Positions 1 to 7,836 of a DNA stretch of 55,069 nucleotides are shown here, piece after piece. Made by a program: the position numbers and the translations under genes. Origin of the DNA: Candidatus Segetimicrobium genomatis. GTDB lineage: Bacteria > Sysuimicrobiota > Sysuimicrobiia > Sysuimicrobiales > Kaftiobacteriaceae. Positions within the stretch are counted from its first letter, which is position 1, and each line of letters opens with the position of its first letter. The DNA is taken from assembly GCA_005882335.1 (NCBI GenBank), contig VBAP01000040.1, positions 1 to 55,069 on the forward strand. The letters are read 5' to 3'. Below the pieces are notes generated by a model that was given only the letters and a program-made list of their open reading frames with translations, was not told the origin of the DNA and searched no databases.

Positions 1-1491
1 GATTTCTTCTTGGCCCTAGTGGAGCAGGCTCGGCCCGATCTCCTCACGCCGAGGGAAACAGAGTGGTTCGAACGGTTCGAAGGGGAACACGATAACCTCC
101 GGGCCGCGCTGGACTGGTCGCTGGAGACTGGAGAGCCGGAGGCGGTTCTGCGGATGGGTGGGGAGTTGTGGTTCTTCTGGGAGACCCACGGGTACTGGCG
201 TGAAGGGCGCACGCGCCTTGAAGCGGCACTAAACATGACCAGGGGGGCCCAAACCACCGCGCGCGCGGACGCATTACATGGGGCGGGGCGACTCGCATGG
301 TGTCAAGCCGATTTCGCTGGTGGTTCGCCTCTGCTCGAAGAAGCATTGGATCTGTCCAGGAAGCTACAGTTTAAACACGGGGTGACGAAAGCGCTCTTCA
401 CCCTGGCACTCCACATGGCCCGTCATGGAGACCTTGCTCAGGCCACCACGCTACTCGAAGAAGCGGTAGTCGTAGCCCGGGAACTGGGAATATCCCCAAT
501 GATCGCTAACCGGCTCGCCTGGCTCTGGCCCCTGGTGTACCAACGGGGAGATTTTGCGCGGGCTGTCAACCTTGCAGAGGAGTGCGCAACCGTAGCGCGG
601 GCCTGTGGCTATTTTGGTTCGGCGGCCTTTGGGCGGCGTGCGGAGGCGTGGCTGGCGCACCGGACAGGCAACTACGATGAAGCCACAGCACTGTCCAAAG
701 AGGCTCTGGCGATCCACCGGACGGAGGGCGGCGGTAGAAGCAAGGCATCATTGGCCATCCCATGGATGCTCGCTGAGTTGGGCGAGTTGGCACTGGAACA
801 GGGGAACTATCAGCAGGCGACCGCAATCTACGAAGAGAGTCTGGCCCTATCCCGTGAACTAGGAAGCAAGGACTATGTCGCCATATCTCTCAACGGGTTG
901 GCGAATTTGGCTCGGGACTTGGGAGATTTCGCCAGATCGACGGCACTGCACCAGGAGAGTCTGGACCTTGGAAAAGAGATTGAATCCCGGCCGCTCGTGG
1001 CCTCGTGTGCTTACGGCCTCGGGCTCGTTGAACGATACCGAGGCGGTCTTGACCGGGCCGCGTCGTGGCTTGACGAGAGCCTTAGCTTGTATGAAGCCAT
1101 GGGCAACGTCGCGGGCGCGGCCGACGCCTTGCACGCCCTCAGCATTGTCGCGTGTGACCTCGGCGACTACGAACGCGCGGCGGCGCTGATCCAGGAGAGT
1201 GCGCGCTTGCTCAAAGGGGGAGCTGGCAGGTTGACTCAGGCCCGATGCCTTGAAGCGTTGGCTGCCGTCGGCTCTGGCCGTGGGAACATGGATCAGGCAA
1301 CGCGCCTGCTCGCCTCGGCTTCAGCAGCGCGCGAGGTGATGGGAACGCCTCTCCCGCCCTATGATCGGGCTGACCAGGACCAAAGGCTGGCCACCCTGCG
1401 TGCCGGCCTGGGGAAAGTCTTTTCGGCGACCTGGACCGCAGGCCGCGGGTTGCCCGTGGAACAGGCCATCGGAGAAGCCCTCGGGCGGTAG
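1..1491 (+). CDS. TPR-rich C-terminal part of a large signal-transduction regulator (5' end outside window)
   Basis: The frame is open to the left edge, so the protein starts upstream. About 496 residues are visible. The first 70 residues (AEHDNLRAALDWS-like core, here GEHDNLRAALDWS, then LWFFWETHGYWREGR) match the region following the NB-ARC/AAA ATPase of large LuxR-, BTAD- or adenylate-cyclase-linked regulators. The rest is a run of about ten helical repeats of some 40 residues with TPR character, for example LGLVERYRGGLDRAASWLDE and LSIVACDLGDYERAAALIQE. Such repeats usually bind a ligand or partner and control the N-terminal ATPase or output domain. No DNA-binding domain lies in the visible part, so the output type cannot be told. 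It converges on the next gene, with no clear terminator between them. Confidence 0.8.
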   Translation, partial: DFFLALVEQARPDLLTPRETEWFERFEGEHDNLRAALDWSLETGEPEAVLRMGGELWFFWETHGYWREGRTRLEAALNMTRGAQTTARADALHGAGRLAWCQADFAGGSPLLEEALDLSRKLQFKHGVTKALFTLALHMARHGDLAQATTLLEEAVVVARELGISPMIANRLAWLWPLVYQRGDFARAVNLAEECATVARACGYFGSAAFGRRAEAWLAHRTGNYDEATALSKEALAIHRTEGGGRSKASLAIPWMLAELGELALEQGNYQQATAIYEESLALSRELGSKDYVAISLNGLANLARDLGDFARSTALHQESLDLGKEIESRPLVASCAYGLGLVERYRGGLDRAASWLDESLSLYEAMGNVAGAADALHALSIVACDLGDYERAAALIQESARLLKGGAGRLTQARCLEALAAVGSGRGNMDQATRLLASASAAREVMGTPLPPYDRADQDQRLATLRAGLGKVFSATWTAGRGLPVEQAIGEALGR

Positions 1492-1560
1492 TTCGTAATG
1501 CAGAGAGCAACCACAGGAGAAGCCGGTCCGCGTGGTCGCTGTCCCTTGGTAGCACCTCCG

Positions 1561-2529
1561 TCAGCCTTGTGCTGAAAACCAGTCCAAGACACGCAGAGCA
1601 CGGAGTGTATTCCAGTGGCTCGCCGTTCCTCTTCCACCCTCCATGTCGAAGTGGACCTTGCCGGCGTGGGGGTTATCGAGCGGCCATCGTCCGTTCTGGT
1701 GTTGCTTCCCGGCCACCAGGTCGATGGCCTCAGCCGCTCGTTCATCGGGACCGACCCCGGCTTTCCGCAAGTAGTCCAGACCCCAAAGGACGTCGTAGTG
1801 CCAGCGAGTGGGAAACGCGAATTCTCTCCAGTCGCGATCACTTTTCCGGTCGCGATCGATCACTTTTCCGGTTGACAGGGACCTGAACAGCTTCCGTTCC
1901 AGCAGATAATCCTGGCCTCGGAGGCGAGCATCCTTTACTGCGCTGGTAGCGCCTTTCGCCTTCTCGTATTCCAGCAGTCCTTCCAGGACGCAGATCGTGG
2001 AATTGAAGGAGGACCGCTTGCTCGGTGGAGCTTCGCAGTTCCAGCCGCCATCCTGTAACTGTTCGCTGAGAAGCCGGTCGACCAGCCGATCGCTTGCCTC
2101 GCCGAAGTACGCGCCGCAGGCGAGGACCCTGCCGTTGATACAGGGTTCAACCTCGCCCTCGAAGAAGGGCGAATGGCCATGGTACGGCCCCCAGTCGCTC
2201 TTGCCACGGACCAGGCCGATCGCCTTCCGGGCTTGCGGGCTGGCCGGGTCCAGCCCCAGTTCCCTCAGCAACATCAGGGTTTCCAAGGTGGAGGCCCAGC
2301 TCTGAAAAACCCATGGGCCACCCCCCCAGTTCCCATCAGGCTCCTGGAGGCTGAGCAACCGGGCGCCCCAGCCTTCGACAGCGACACGAGACCGCTCGGC
2401 GGCGACAACCTCTTCGGGCTGGCCTGTGAGGTCACGTTCCACCTGCCATCGAATCGAAGGGTCCGAATCAAGAAGCCAACGTATGACCGCCTTCTTTGGC
2501 TTTGTGATTTCTCGTTTGACTGATGCCAC
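1561..2529 (-). CDS. Squalene-cyclase/prenyltransferase-like alpha-toroid protein
   Basis: About 322 residues with repeated alpha-alpha hairpins and QW-like motifs (SLQEPDGNWGGGPW, QLQDGGWNCE, KQHQNGRWPLDN), the signature of the terpenoid-cyclase/prenyltransferase toroid fold. The acidic DXDD motif of true squalene-hopene cyclases is not evident and the protein is half their length, so it is probably not a cyclase; small relatives are listed only as hypothetical proteins. Start choice: a GTG at 2529 has AGAGGAG seven bases upstream, whereas the in-frame GTG at 2547 has no ribosome site. It faces the TPR gene tail to tail. The function is unknown. Confidence 0.7.
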   Translation of the reverse strand: MASVKREITKPKKAVIRWLLDSDPSIRWQVERDLTGQPEEVVAAERSRVAVEGWGARLLSLQEPDGNWGGGPWVFQSWASTLETLMLLRELGLDPASPQARKAIGLVRGKSDWGPYHGHSPFFEGEVEPCINGRVLACGAYFGEASDRLVDRLLSEQLQDGGWNCEAPPSKRSSFNSTICVLEGLLEYEKAKGATSAVKDARLRGQDYLLERKLFRSLSTGKVIDRDRKSDRDWREFAFPTRWHYDVLWGLDYLRKAGVGPDERAAEAIDLVAGKQHQNGRWPLDNPHAGKVHFDMEGGRGTASHWNTLRALRVLDWFSAQG

Positions 2530-2876
2530 CTGCTGGCTCCTCTTCACTACCGTAATGCAATGGTCAACTCTGGGAGAACATCTTGCCCTATGCTAATGCC
2601 CGCGCCTCGGGGTCGGGGGTTCAAATCACCGATCGCAGCTTAATCGGCGAATCGTGAATCGAAGATGAGTTGGTGGAGACGAGGGGATTTGAACCCGTGC
2701 CCCGCCGGTCGCTCCGCTCCCTCCTCCGGGGGACTGTTCCCCCGGATCGCTCGCGACGGTATTCGATACCGTGCCGTGTTGATCTTCGCGCTCGCTGCCC
2801 CCTTTACCAACCTGGGGGAGTACCTCCCCCGCACCCCCCTCGGGTCGCGGGTTCAAATCAACTCAATAACTGATCT
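2530..2876. other. Intergenic region with tRNA T-arm-like repeats, no gene
   Basis: This stretch between the toroid protein and tRNA-Ala has no credible gene. It contains two plus-strand segments (about 2606-2632 and 2838-2866) that resemble each other around GGGTTCAAATCA, a minus-strand copy of the tRNA-Ala 3' end (2670-2697), and several short perfect hairpins (for example around GGTATCGAATACC and CCGGGGGAACAGTCCCCCGG). Short open frames here are in-frame readings of tRNA-like sequence. It looks like a diverged tandem duplication or the relic of a small element integrated at the tRNA. Confidence 0.5.
2670..2697 (-). repeat. Second copy of the tRNA-Ala 3' end (attachment-site-like)
   Basis: These 28 bases match 2876-2903, the 3' end of the tRNA-Ala gene (T-arm, acceptor strand and CCA), at 26 of 28 positions. 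No matching 5' acceptor strand or anticodon arm lies within tRNA distance, so this is not a tRNA. The two copies are in direct orientation 206 bp apart, as expected of attL/attR sites left by a tRNA-targeting integrase or of a local duplication. No integrase gene is nearby. Confidence 0.6.
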
Positions 2877-2951
2877 TGGTGGAGACGGCGGGATTTGAAC
2901 CCGCGACCCCCTGCGTGCAAAGCAGGTGCTCTCCCGCTGAGCTACGTCCCC
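2877..2951 (-). tRNA. tRNA-Ala (anticodon TGC)
   Basis: The minus strand gives acceptor GGGGACG, D-arm AGCTCAGCGGGAGAGC, anticodon loop TTTGCAC with anticodon TGC, T-arm GCGGGTTCAAATCCCGC and acceptor CGTCTCC followed by A and an encoded CCA (2877-2879). All stems pair. The TGC anticodon reads GCN alanine codons. Confidence 0.97.
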
Positions 2952-2961
2952 ACGGATGACC

Positions 2962-2967
2962 ATTATA
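2962..2967 (-). promoter_or_regulatory. Putative -10 element of the tRNA-Ala promoter
   Basis: A perfect TATAAT on the minus strand lies 10 bp before the tRNA 5' end. No good -35 box is found at 16-18 bp spacing, so only the -10 box is claimed. It is the only such A/T-rich hexamer in this GC-rich spacer. Confidence 0.45.
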
Positions 2968-2988
2968 TAGGCTCCTTGACCAACAGCG

Positions 2989-3489
2989 CTATCTCACAGG
3001 TTTGCGCCCAGGTCTGGGTTTCAGCAGCATCGAGAACATCATGATGTGCGTGACCAGCAACGCAGGTACGGCATACGTGGGAATGTACCAGGCGGCGCCC
3101 AGCGGAGTATTGGCAACATTGAGGCGTATCCCTTGAGCAAGCGCGTTGAGTAGGTCGGCGAATCCCTCGATGTTGAAGATCCATACGAGCGCGATGGCGT
3201 AGCTCGCGCGGGCGCGCAGGGCAGCAATGGAGACCAGCGCCAGCACCGCTGCGACCAGGTCTCCATAGGCCACCTGGAGGGCAAACGCCCGTGGAACCCC
3301 AGGGCCGACGACGGCGCTGACCAGCAGCGTCATGCCCACGGTGCGGGTGGCGTGGTGCAGCAGCAATGGCTGGAGTGCTGCACTCAACGGCATAGTCGCA
3401 AGCCGTGGCGCAACGTACCACCGCGCGATGAGAGCGTATACTAGGAGACTCCCAGCGAACTGCAAACCAAAGATCTCGAAATTTCCCAT
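2989..3489 (-). CDS. Small multi-pass membrane protein, unknown function
   Basis: 166 residues with four to five hydrophobic segments (roughly residues 8-30, 48-68, 72-92, 95-115 and 135-158) and a basic C-terminus (KPRPGRKPVR) that probably faces the cytoplasm. The ATG at 3489 has AGGGGG seven bases upstream. It diverges from the MFS transporter gene across a 66 bp spacer that must hold both promoters. I do not recognise a family; nothing suggests an enzyme active site. Confidence 0.7.
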   Translation of the reverse strand: MGNFEIFGLQFAGSLLVYALIARWYVAPRLATMPLSAALQPLLLHHATRTVGMTLLVSAVVGPGVPRAFALQVAYGDLVAAVLALVSIAALRARASYAIALVWIFNIEGFADLLNALAQGIRLNVANTPLGAAWYIPTYAVPALLVTHIMMFSMLLKPRPGRKPVR

Positions 3490-3555
3490 TCGAATCCCCC
3501 TTTCAGATCGCAGTTAACAGGTCTCGAACTGCGCTGCGGTCAAGTAGCCTAGGCG

Positions 3556-4722
3556 GTGCCTCCTTCATCTTTCTCGCGTAGCTTTCTCCTCCTTTGGTCC
3601 GTCACATTCCTGGCTTACTTCAGCTTTCAACTAACGACGGCGAGTCTTCCCCTCTACGCCGTCTCGTTAGGGGCCGACGACGCCGCCATCGGGCTGCTGA
3701 CAGGGGTCATCGCTCTGGGCTCACTCGTCTCCCGGCCATGGGTGGGACAGTGGCTCGATCGCGGCGGGGCGCGGTGGAGCATGCCGGCGGCGGGGAGTTT
3801 GTTCGCCGTGTCGGCCGTGGGCTTCTTGGTGTCGCACGCCGTCACAGACCTGATCGCATTCCGCGTCCTGTCGGGCGTCGCCATCGCGCTGCTCGCGACC
3901 TCATCCCAGGTCCTGACCATCGGTATGGCGCCGGAGCAACGGCGGGGCGAGGCGCTGAGCTTGTTGAGTCTGGCGCTCGGCATCGGGCAGGGCGCCGGCC
4001 CGGGGGTGGGGATCGCGGTCGCGCGCAGCATAAGTTACCAGGGGTTGTTCGCCACTTGCGCCGTACTAGGGGTCTGCAGTACAGGCCTGGCGCTGTCGCT
4101 CCGACCCGTTCCCCCGCAACCATCTCCGCCACGGACCGCCCGGTTCATCCATCCCGCTGTCGTGATCCCGGGACTGGTCCTTGTCGCCGTAATGATCACC
4201 TTTGGAGTAAACTTCGCGCTGCTCGCGGTTCATGCCAGCCGCCGGAGTCTCGCCAATCCCGGCTTGGTTTTCGCCGCATATGCGGTTGGACAGATCTCTA
4301 CGCAGGCACTGCTGCGCCGCGTCTCTGACCGGTTCGGCCGTGGTGCAGCCATCGGGCCGGGGCTTGTGCTGACGGGACTGGGGATGTGGACGCTCGGACT
4401 CGTCTCGGGATGGTGGCTGCTACTGGGTGCGTTGCTGTCAGGCGCGGGACAGGGAATGACACAGCCGGCGATTTATGCGCTGGGGTCGGACCTCGTCGCG
4501 GCCAATGAACGCGGCATCGCGATGGGCACTCTCGGGGTCTTCCTTGAGATCGGCATCGCGGCAGGCGCGATCGGCGGTGGTGTAGTCGGGAGGGCGGTTG
4601 GGCTCGGAACAACGTTTTTGCTCGCCGGAAGCATCGCCGGAATCGCGGGGGCGCTACAGCGATTCATCCTCGACCCCAGGCAACTCCGGCGGCGCGCGAG
4701 CCGTCTACAGCCGAAGCAATAA
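3556..4722 (+). CDS. Major facilitator superfamily (MFS) transporter
   Basis: 388 residues with twelve predicted membrane helices. The loop between helices 2 and 3 carries the MFS motif A in variant form (SRPWVGQWLDRGGAR), and a second copy appears in the C-terminal half (LLRRVSDRFGRGAA). MFS carriers use ion gradients to move small solutes; this size and the motif style resemble drug or sugar efflux carriers, but the substrate cannot be inferred. The start is a GTG with a weak ribosome site. It diverges from the preceding membrane-protein gene. Confidence 0.85.
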   Translation: MPPSSFSRSFLLLWSVTFLAYFSFQLTTASLPLYAVSLGADDAAIGLLTGVIALGSLVSRPWVGQWLDRGGARWSMPAAGSLFAVSAVGFLVSHAVTDLIAFRVLSGVAIALLATSSQVLTIGMAPEQRRGEALSLLSLALGIGQGAGPGVGIAVARSISYQGLFATCAVLGVCSTGLALSLRPVPPQPSPPRTARFIHPAVVIPGLVLVAVMITFGVNFALLAVHASRRSLANPGLVFAAYAVGQISTQALLRRVSDRFGRGAAIGPGLVLTGLGMWTLGLVSGWWLLLGALLSGAGQGMTQPAIYALGSDLVAANERGIAMGTLGVFLEIGIAAGAIGGGVVGRAVGLGTTFLLAGSIAGIAGALQRFILDPRQLRRRASRLQPKQ

Positions 4723-4808
4723 GGGCACAACTGATTTTGCGGGAACCCCGTTCTCCCGGAAATCGTATGAAAACAACGGAGTCTGCTGCACCCCAGGAGG
4801 CGTAGCCC

Positions 4809-5285
4809 ATGCGGATTAGCAGAGTGATCGCGATGACGATCGTGCTTGTATTGGCGATCACCTCGTTCTGGCCAGCCCTGCCCGCTGAGGCCAAACCGGC
4901 GAAGCCCGCCAAGGTCAAGAATTACAAGGCCGGGGAGGTGTTCTGTCCCGCGGGGCTGTTGGTCTTCGGCAACATCGTGATCCAGTCGGGGCGGTGCTAC
5001 CTACTCTTCGTGCTGCGAGATGACCGGGGGACGTTCCTGGCGTTCGCCGCGCCGGACACGAAGATTCCTCCGGGACAGCTGGTCCGGCTGCACACTCCGG
5101 CCGGCGCGAAGCTGAAGGGCCGCATCTTCTACCTGGTGCCGATTCGGACGAGCGCAGCCGTCGTCCCGATGGACTCAGTGATGCTGATTGCAGTCAGGGC
5201 GGACGACTTCGGGCCGCAGCTGTCACTGACGATTGTGGGCACGCCGGCGCCCAACCTGACTGTGATCTTTAACGTGAGATTCTAG
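4809..5285 (+). CDS. Secreted protein, unknown function
   Basis: 158 residues. The N-terminus (MRISRVIAMTIVLVLAITSFW, first part shown in pieces: basic RISR then a hydrophobic run) is a signal peptide, probably cleaved after an alanine-rich site near residue 27. The mature part begins with a lysine/proline-rich stretch (KPAKPAKVK) and is predicted mostly beta. The ATG has AGGAGG seven bases upstream. A strong hairpin follows the stop. It may share a transcript with the MFS gene 86 bp upstream. No family recognised. Confidence 0.7.
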   Translation: MRISRVIAMTIVLVLAITSFWPALPAEAKPAKPAKVKNYKAGEVFCPAGLLVFGNIVIQSGRCYLLFVLRDDRGTFLAFAAPDTKIPPGQLVRLHTPAGAKLKGRIFYLVPIRTSAAVVPMDSVMLIAVRADDFGPQLSLTIVGTPAPNLTVIFNVRF

Positions 5286-5308
5286 GCGTTCGTCGGGTCC
5301 GGTGAAAG

Positions 5309-5336
5309 CTCGAGGCCACTTTGTGGTGGCCTCGAG
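5309..5336 (+). terminator. Hairpin, probable transcription terminator
   Basis: A perfect 11 bp stem (CTCGAGGCCAC / GTGGCCTCGAG) with a six-base loop lies 23 bp after the stop of the secreted-protein gene. It is followed by TCATTTCC, only a weak T-rich tract. Confidence 0.6.
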
Positions 5337-5349
5337 TCATTTCCAACCC

Positions 5350-5555
5350 ATGCGTCGTTGCGAGCCCGTAGGGCGAAGCAATCCCCCGTTGCGAGGGGCG
5401 AAGCCCCGTGGCAATCTCCACCCGGGAGGAGATCGCTTCGCTGCGCTCGCGATGACGGCGTAAAGTAAGGAGATCCCCACGTCGCTTCGCTCCTCGCGAT
5501 GACAAATTGGAACCGCCTCGCCTTGATAAAACGGAACGCGCCTCGCGACGACAAA
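5350..5555. repeat. Interspersed 'GCGAAGCAATC' repeat, composite copy
   Basis: Several units of the dispersed repeat type built from TCATTGCGAG, CGAAGCAATC and their complements. Here the units sit in both orientations over about 200 bp (TTGCGAGCCCGTAGGGCGAA, ATCGCTTCGCTGCGCTCGCG, and CGCTTCGCTCCTCGCGATGA). A second, compact copy lies at 18769-18842. Such repeats occur between genes in many GC-rich bacterial genomes and their role is unknown. Confidence 0.7.
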
Positions 5556-5559
5556 CACT

Positions 5560-7836
5560 TCATGCTCGCTTGGTTTCGCGAAGCGCTGCCAGCAACTTCT
5601 GGGGCGTAATGGGCAGCGAGTAGGGGTGAACCCCGGTGGCGTCGGCGATGGCGTTGGCGATGGCCGCGGCGCCGGGTATCACGGGTGGCTCTCCGACTCC
5701 CTTGGCACCGAACGGTCCAGAGTCCGACGGCACCTGGACCATGACGGTCTCCATCTGCGGAACGTCCATCGCCCTTGGCAGGGGATATTCTGCAAACGTG
5801 CTGTGGAGCAGGTTACCCTGTTCGTCGTACGCCATCGCCTCCAGCAGCCCCCACCCAAGTCCCTGGGCGGCGCCGCCTCGCATCTGGCCTTCGACCGCTG
5901 CCGGGTTGATGGGGAAGCCGACATCTTGAATGACGACGCAGTCAAGCAGCTGCACGAGTCCGGTCTCCTGGTCCACGCGCACCTTGGCCAGATGCGCTGC
6001 GAATCCGGGAGACGCTTTCGGGGACGGGATCGAGCCGTTGCCGAAAACTGGCGCGTACCGCGCGCCAAAGGCCATGCTCTTCTTGAGGATCTCCGCGAGC
6101 GGCAGCGCCCGCTGCGGCGTTCCCTTGACGCGCACGGTGCCGTCCACGATCTCCAGGTCGTCGCCTCGCGCCTCCATCTCGGATGCGGCAATCGCCAGGA
6201 TCTGCTTACGCGCATCCTCGGCCGCGAGCTTCACCGCCGTGCCGACGGTGTACGTCGTCTTGCTGCCCCCCGACATCCCGGCGTAGGGCGCCTGGTCCGT
6301 GTCTGCGGTGACGACACGGATCAGGCCTGGATCCACCCCCAGTATCTCTGCCGCGATCAGCCGCATGGAGGTGGCCACGCCGGTGATATCCACCGCACCC
6401 ACGATTACGTGAAACGTTCCATCGGTGTTGGCCCGCACGCAGGCTGCCGCCGACTCCACTCCGCCGGGCCAGCCGCCGACGGCCACCCCGTACCCGATGC
6501 CGTCGCCCTTGACTCGGTTCCTCCACTTCGGGTGCTCCTGCAGCGTCTGGAGCACCTGCCGCAGCCCCTGCTTCTGCCACGGCCGGCCGTTGGGCATGGG
6601 GTCGCCTGTGTCCGACGCGTTGCGCAGCCGAAACTCGACCGGATCCAGGCGGAGCTTCTCTGCCATGACGCTCATTTGAGATTCGATCGCGAAGGTGGCC
6701 TGCGGCGCGCCGGGTGCGCGGTACGCGCCGTTGGGCGGTTTGTGCGTGAGCACCTCCAGCGATTCGATATCCAGATGGGGCACTTTGTAGTAGCCGCCGA
6801 GCAGGATCGCGGCGATGGACGCCGGTGCGCCGGGTGACGCGCCGGAGTCGAATACCATGCGGGCCTGCAGCGCGGTCAATGTCCCGTCTCGCCTGGCGCC
6901 GCTCTTCAGCCGGATCTCGCATTCCGGCCCGGGGTTTCCCAGCAGGAAATCGTCCCGGCGGCTGAGGACCAGCCGCACGGGTCGCCTGTGCATCAATGCC
7001 AGCGCCGCCGCCAGAGGCTCTAGCAGCACGATCTTCCCGCCGAACCCACCGCCCACCGTCATGGGGACGATGCGCACGTCCTGTTGTGGAAACCCCAGCG
7101 CTTCTGCCGTCTCGCTGCGCACATAGAACTGCCCCTGGGTCGACGTGTAGACTGTCACCGCCCGGCCGGCGGGATCCGGCACGGCGATCGAGGCGTGCGG
7201 TTCCATGTAAGCCTGGTGCAACCGCGCCGTGGTGTAGGTCTGCTCCACGACCACATCGGCGTCGCGGAATCCTTGAGCCACATCTCCTCGCGTGAAGTGA
7301 AAACGGTTCGACACGTTGCTCGGCGTCCGCTCTTGCGTCTGCTGCGCGGCGACGGCCGCGTGGCCCTGCGCTTCCTCGTCCTCCTCCGCGTCCGGCGCAA
7401 CGAGTGGCGCACCGTCGCGCATCGCTTCGTCAGGCGTCAGCACGGCACGGAGCACTTCGTACTCGACCGCTGTACCGAGACGGTCGGCACCGTCCACCGC
7501 CGCGGCTTCACTCTCTGCCAGAACGGCCGCCACCGGCTGGCCGGTGTACCGCACCTCCTCATTGGCCAGCAACTGGCTGGAGACGCCATCGGGAAGATCC
7601 GCCTCGGTCACGACCGCCACGACGCCGGGGACCGCCAGGGTGATCTCGCGAGGGACCCTTACCATACGGGCGTGCGGGTGCGGACTGAGGACCAGGCGGG
7701 CGTGGAGCATGCCCGGCAGATAGAGGTCTTCCGTGTAGCGGGCCGCGCCGGTGACCTTCTCGAGCCCCTCGATGCGCTTGGTCGGCCTACCGACAACCCG
7801 CGACTGGTGACTGGTGACTGGCGACTGGCTACTCAA
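5560..7836 (-). CDS. Xanthine dehydrogenase family, molybdopterin-binding large subunit
   Basis: 758 residues with the two-part layout of the family: an N-terminal a/b hammerhead (GRPTKRIEGLEKVTGAARY, residues 15-35) and the molybdopterin domain, with TVGGGFGGK, NGAYRAPGAPQA and the C-terminal GAKGVGEPP, whose glutamate is the usual catalytic base. These enzymes hydroxylate purines, aldehydes or aromatic heterocycles or oxidise CO. The FAD and 2Fe-2S partners normally encoded beside it are absent. The start is a TTG preceded by GGAGGAGG; its TTGA overlaps the stop of the dGTPase gene, so the two are probably translationally coupled. The first 13 residues are encoded by a 7-nt tandem repeat and are probably not conserved. 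The substrate is unknown. Confidence 0.88.
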   Translation of the reverse strand: MSSQSPVTSHQSRVVGRPTKRIEGLEKVTGAARYTEDLYLPGMLHARLVLSPHPHARMVRVPREITLAVPGVVAVVTEADLPDGVSSQLLANEEVRYTGQPVAAVLAESEAAAVDGADRLGTAVEYEVLRAVLTPDEAMRDGAPLVAPDAEEDEEAQGHAAVAAQQTQERTPSNVSNRFHFTRGDVAQGFRDADVVVEQTYTTARLHQAYMEPHASIAVPDPAGRAVTVYTSTQGQFYVRSETAEALGFPQQDVRIVPMTVGGGFGGKIVLLEPLAAALALMHRRPVRLVLSRRDDFLLGNPGPECEIRLKSGARRDGTLTALQARMVFDSGASPGAPASIAAILLGGYYKVPHLDIESLEVLTHKPPNGAYRAPGAPQATFAIESQMSVMAEKLRLDPVEFRLRNASDTGDPMPNGRPWQKQGLRQVLQTLQEHPKWRNRVKGDGIGYGVAVGGWPGGVESAAACVRANTDGTFHVIVGAVDITGVATSMRLIAAEILGVDPGLIRVVTADTDQAPYAGMSGGSKTTYTVGTAVKLAAEDARKQILAIAASEMEARGDDLEIVDGTVRVKGTPQRALPLAEILKKSMAFGARYAPVFGNGSIPSPKASPGFAAHLAKVRVDQETGLVQLLDCVVIQDVGFPINPAAVEGQMRGGAAQGLGWGLLEAMAYDEQGNLLHSTFAEYPLPRAMDVPQMETVMVQVPSDSGPFGAKGVGEPPVIPGAAAIANAIADATGVHPYSLPITPQKLLAALRETKRA
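7801..7834 (-). repeat. 7-nt tandem repeat AGTNRCC within the start of the molybdopterin-subunit gene
   Basis: On the minus strand the units run AGTAGCC AGTCGCC AGTCACC AGTCACC AGTCGC. The same heptamer family makes up the hairpin at 38607-38684. Here only one arm is present and it is translated as the N-terminus (SSQSPVTSHQSR) of the gene. Confidence 0.65.

Noticed and set aside
2626-2860. Possible tmRNA, SRP RNA or long-variable-arm tRNA on the minus strand, since it ends like a tRNA with CCA.
   Set aside because: There is no matching 5' acceptor strand within range, no tag-peptide frame with resume signal, and no SRP domain-IV GGAAGG motif. Only the 3' end is tRNA-like.
5626-6837. Long plus-strand frame opposite the molybdopterin subunit.
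   Set aside because: No ribosome site and no family features, while the minus-strand protein matches a known family throughout.
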